From NCBI GenBank assembly GCA_008638375.1, contig CM018052.1:11899006-11963005 (forward strand): a stretch of 64,000 nt of DNA, in the 5' to 3' direction. This stretch comes from Nyssa sinensis. Lineage: Eukaryota; Streptophyta; Magnoliopsida; Cornales; Nyssaceae. The position numbers were made by a program, and so were the translations under genes. Shown one piece after another: positions 60,601 to 64,000 of the stretch; positions within the stretch are counted from its first letter, which is position 1, and each line of letters begins with the position of its first letter. The notes under the pieces were generated by a model, which saw nothing but the letters and a program-made list of their open reading frames with translations, made no database searches and was not told the DNA's origin.

Positions 60601-61480
60601 CAACAAAAACTTTTACGCAGAGAGCTATAACTAATGAAAATACAAGGGACACTTTGAGGGGCAAGTTTATGGGAAGTGTAATTACAGAGGTATGGAAAAC
60701 ATAGGCATCCAAAGGTACATAACATAAAGAGCTTATGATCCTTATCATATAGCAATTAATGAGAAGAGCGATGTTGAAGGACCGTAGTAGGGAGACAGTT
60801 GATGATGTAGACCACAATATAAAAGGCTTCAGCCCAAAGAGAAGGAGTATGACTGTGGAATAACAAGGTAAGACCATTTTAATAATGTGTCGATGTTTTC
60901 GTTCAGCTCGATAATTTTGAGCTTGAGTATGAGGACATGAAACACGTTTGAGAATACCACAATTAGAAAGACGTGAGAAGAAAGGGGTACTAGAGAACTC
61001 ACGAGCACCATCACATTAAAAAAATTTAATTTTTCTCTGAAATTGATTTTCTACCATTTTTTGAAATTGAATGAAGATAGAGAGAAAATCAGATTTCCAT
61101 TTCATGGGGTAAAACCAAGTGTAACAACTACAGTCATCAATGAACACAATATCATAACGAAAACCAAGAGGAGAAGTAACAAGAGAGGGTCCCCAAACAT
61201 CCACATGGGTTATGTTAAGAGGATAAAGATGGTGTTTATTATTTAAATTAAAAAGAAGCTTATAGTTTTTTCCCATTTGAAAAATAGAACAAACAAATTT
61301 ATTAGGCTTAACAAAATCACTTAAAGTAATGAGGTTGTTATTATTTAAAATATCAGTAACACTAGTAGACATGACCAAAACGACTATGTCAAACTGTAGA
61401 AGTGGCATTGATTGATGAAAAAGGGCTTGATGAGGACGATCCAACATGTAAAGACTAGAATGTTTACGACATGTCCCCAA
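60601..61480 (-). pseudogene. copia integrase of L
   Basis: A pre-integrase/finger-like part (HSSLYMLDRPHQALFHQSM, then CSIFQMGKNYKL) precedes the rve core. The core reads THVDVWGPS, YDIVFIDDCSCYTWFYPMKW, KSDFLSIFIQFQKMVENQF, then frames giving HTQAQN and ERKHRHI (E block). Catalytic Asp residues are visible in DVWGPS and in the later DGAREF-like reading. Frameshifted near 61010 and 60880. Confidence 0.78.
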
Positions 61481-61849
61481 CAGTCTTCTTGTTCCCTACT
61501 CCTGATTAACAAAACCATTTAAAGAAAAAATAAATGAACAATTTTTTATCCTTAGTAAACATACTAGCATAGATTAAATTTTATGAATATGTGGAACTAG
61601 AAAGGCATCATTGAAATTAACATTGTGAGAAAGAGAAATAAAACCAACATAGGAAATAAGGATGGTGGATCCATTACTTACTAGAACACCACTATAACCA
61701 TGATAAGGTTATTTATGAGAAAAACTACCTTCCCTATGAGTCATGTGGACTGTTGCACCACTATCAAGATACTAATCGGAGTCTTGACGGTCTTGGATGG
61801 TGAGGGACAACAAGAGCTTTAGGTATGTGGTTGGTTGGAAGTTAAGGGT
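61481..61849 (-). other. gap between L gag and integrase, protease region
   Basis: The expected protease lies here. A DSG-like reading is hinted by sequence near 61755-61785 (SGATVHMTHREG-like on the minus strand), but the rest is disrupted. Not called as a gene. Confidence 0.4.
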
Positions 61850-62848
61850 CTTGTTTGTACTGATCATAGCACAGAAAAGTATAATGCCCCATTCTTCCAC
61901 AAATTTGGCAAGTAGTAGGGGGTAAAACTAGAACACCTTGTTGAGGAGATGCAAAGAAATGGCAATGATGTTAGGAGAAGAATTATTCTAACTGTGAGGG
62001 GCACGATTACCAAATTCGTGATATGTGATTTACGAGTTTCCTTGGTTATAGTTCCTCTGAGTATTGCCCTTAAAATTGTATTGTTCATGATTTCGTCCAC
62101 CACCTCTTCACCTTGACTAGTACAGTGTCCCCTTTTTTCCATAAAGATAGTCTCATGTATCATGCCATTAAGAAATGTTTCATGACTTAGAACAGAAGGA
62201 ACCACTTCTTTAGAGGGTGGACAAGGTGACTTGGAGAGGGTGGTGGTAATAAGAGTATGAAACTTTGGACCAAGATCGTCAATGAACCAATAAACTTTGT
62301 CAATATCTGACATAGGACTTCCCATAGTAAAAAGTTGATCACATAAGACATGAAACTTACGAGAGTAATCTAAACAAGAAAATGTAGCTCTTTTAGAATT
62401 ATTAATTTCATCACGAAGTTGAAATTCATGATTCCTGGATTTGTGGGAGAAGGATTTTTCTAAAGCATCCCAGATCTCATTAGAGGTGTTTTGATCCATG
62501 GTAACACTCATGGCTTTCTCGTTAAGAGAGGAGTTGATGAGACTAGTAACAAACTGATCTATAGTATGCCAAGTACGATATGTCAAATTCAAGATCATTT
62601 TTCCAAAATCGTCCAGAATGGTGCGAGAAGGAGAATAGATGGAGACATCAACATATCCTTGAAAGGTCTTGACTTTCCAATAAAGGGAGAATTTGTTTCC
62701 TCTAGAGAGGATAGTTGGTAAAAGACAATTTGATAGAGATCATGTGAACTATGGTTGAGAAAAGTAAGGAAGTAGAAGAAGGTTGGGTTTTAAAATTAAC
62801 TTTGGGTGTTGCAACATAAGAAGATTCTATGATTTGTGATTCAGCCAT
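61850..62848 (-). pseudogene. copia gag of L with zinc knuckle
   Basis: ATG at 62848 (MAESQIIESS). The UBN2-type gag body is at 61864-62598: YRTWHTIDQFVTSLINSSLN, NEIWDALEKSF, FQLRDEINNSK, and PMSDIDKVYWFIDDLGPKF, the expected helices. A CCHC knuckle CQICGRMGHYTFLC (CX2CX4HX4C, 61869-61910) is in a different frame from the body, so there is a frameshift near 62180. A start-proximal stop and frame change are near 62702. It packages element RNA in the family. Confidence 0.82.
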
Positions 62849-62906
62849 TGAAGGGGAGATAATAGAATAACAAAAAAAAAGGATCAAGAATGTTGTTAGA
62901 TAAGAA

Positions 62907-62920
62907 ACTCTGACACCTTA
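62907..62920 (-). other. L primer binding site, decayed
   Basis: The minus strand reads AAGGTGTCAGAGTT next to the LTR. It resembles TGGTATCAGAGC with mismatches. Confidence 0.5.
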
Positions 62921-62921
62921 A

Positions 62922-63327
62922 ACAAAAAAATATAGGAAAGAGATTTTAAGAGAAATAAGGAAGAAGAAGGGAAGATACTCAACAATGTTAAAACAGGTTT
63001 GGGAAAAGTCTAAGATCTCAAGTTGATCGTAGGTTTTACTTTTTCACTCAATATATAGAGAATTTACAAAATATACTTTACCTTGTATGTATAGGATTAC
63101 AATCCTGTATTTTAGGAATGAATCCTTATGAGATTACAATCCAATATTTTAGGAAGGAACCCTAATGAAATTATAATCTTGTATTTTAGGAAAGAATTTA
63201 TTGTGTTCAACCTTTTTAAAAGATGCAAAATTTAATTTATATACAAATTTAGAATATATACAAAAATCTCATTAATATAAATTTATATATTTAAGGTGAC
63301 TTGATTTCTAATCTTGATATGTTAATA
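62922..63327 (-). mobile_element. L 5' LTR
   Basis: The partner of 53427-53803, with the 35-bp repeats at 63080-63200. It ends GATATGTTAATA. Confidence 0.75.
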
Positions 63328-64000
63328 GAATTCATGGGTGAATGATTTTATAATTGAGTTTTTAAAAAATGTTGATATGTTTGGTGGCAGCTTTTTTCTA
63401 ACAAAGTAGCATGAGCAAATAATATCTAAACAACAATCTTGCTAAAATTCAATCTTAGCCAAATTTCGTTGGAATAGACAAGCGTTGGTTTACCTTTTTG
63501 TTATTATTATTGAATTTATGGTCCATTTTAATAAGTAGTTCCGGTTTTGTTTTACTATAGTGGTTAAAGCCTTAGTTTATCAAGACTAGGACCTTATTCA
63601 AATGCCTACTCTTCACATAAACGGTGAGACTCTTCCACGTCATTGTATAAAAAATTTGTCCCATTTTATCAAACCAGCTCATATGAAATTAGAAATAACC
63701 GATTATTAAGGTGGAATGTGCAATCTAGCTATCAATCATGGACCATCAATCAAGGGAATCCAGAAACTATTAAAATTAGTTGCGAGAAAGCATTCTAAAT
63801 AAAAGTCAAAAGAGAACTATATTTAGTTTATACGTTTACTATTCCACCTTTATTTAATTAATTTTTATAATCGTCTCATTGTATTCCATTTACAAACCCT
63901 AAAACAACTCTGTTTGTATTCCATTTACAACTCTGTTTGCTTACATTTTTAAAAACAGTTTTTTAATTTCAAAATACGAAATACGCATTTCAAAATAGAT
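63328..64000. other. AT-rich sequence with a possible SINE remnant
   Basis: ATAGTGGTTAAAGCC (A-box-like) at about 63558 and TTATTCAAATGCC (B-box-like) at about 63592 lie about 35 bases apart in a tRNA-like arrangement. A GTGAGACTCTTCC tail follows. This may be a tRNA-derived SINE head. No poly-A tail or TSD was recognised. A short direct repeat, TGTATTCCATTTACAA, occurs twice near 63880-63932. No ORF. Confidence 0.3.

Larger units (their letters stand above)
53427..63327 (-). mobile_element. L: Ale-like Ty1/copia retrotransposon, degenerate, interrupted by K
   Basis: Two short LTRs (about 53427-53803 and 62922-63327) flank gag, integrase, RT and RNase H in copia order on the minus strand. 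The RT pattern (ALKDLGPLHYFLGIEV-like) and the SSKKQHTVSRSSTEAEYR-like RNase H end point to an Ale-like lineage. Both LTR ends are eroded: GTTAATA instead of GTTAACA on the right, and a small deletion on the left. I found no TSD. Most domains carry stops. Confidence 0.82.

Noticed and set aside
61481..61849. Protease gene of L
   Set aside because: Only a hint of the active-site reading. Too disrupted to call as a domain.

Overview
This window looks like repeat-dense nuclear DNA of a flowering plant, probably a dicot. It is AT-rich, full of plant-type LTR retrotransposons (Ty3/gypsy Tat, Ty1/copia SIRE-like and Ale-like), and has long-LTR elements, AT/AC/AG microsatellites and one plausible host gene. 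Nothing looks bacterial, viral or organellar. I cannot name the species.

Layout. 1-9791: a decayed Ty3/gypsy Tat-lineage element on the minus strand. It runs off the left edge and has gag, PR, RT, RNase H, a second (archaeal-type) RNase H, integrase, an antisense accessory ORF, a PBS and a 2.0-kb LTR. 9792-10660: five tandem copies of a ~177-bp AT-rich unit. 10833-49624: the 3' part of a SIRE-lineage copia element on the minus strand (LTR, 3' UTR, an extra ORF after pol, and RT). This element has been blown apart by nested insertions. The extra ORF is cut at 12834 by a 4.5-kb solo-LTR-like element (H) and at 18091 by a 4.2-kb one (J). J in turn carries G1, a complete but non-autonomous LTR element (20141-35826), and F3 (37206-47496). 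G1's two LTRs are hit by F1 (21531-25414) and G2 (29443-32824). F3 is hit by an inverted copy of its own family, F2 (41857-46983), which makes a giant imperfect palindrome. All seven of these insertions have perfect 5-bp target site duplications that I could read directly. 49630-49835: a scrap of gypsy RT fused to the broken end of the copia RT.

51007-51477: the only convincing host gene, a 156-codon single-exon ORF for a small secreted/type I membrane protein. 53427-63327: an Ale-like copia element (L, minus strand) whose RNase H is interrupted by an internally deleted copia element (K, plus strand, 54186-58856, TSD GTTTC). 63328-64000: AT-rich DNA with a possible tRNA-derived SINE remnant.

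How the parts relate: apart from the host gene, the window is a stratified record of retrotransposition. Insertion order can be read from the nesting: SIRE, then J and H, then G1 and F3, then F1, G2 and F2. No element here has an intact coding set. The long-LTR families (F, G, J, H) share near-identical termini, and F, G and J also share a repeated internal sequence module, so they appear to be relatives. G1's PBS and PPT suggest Ty3/gypsy affinity.
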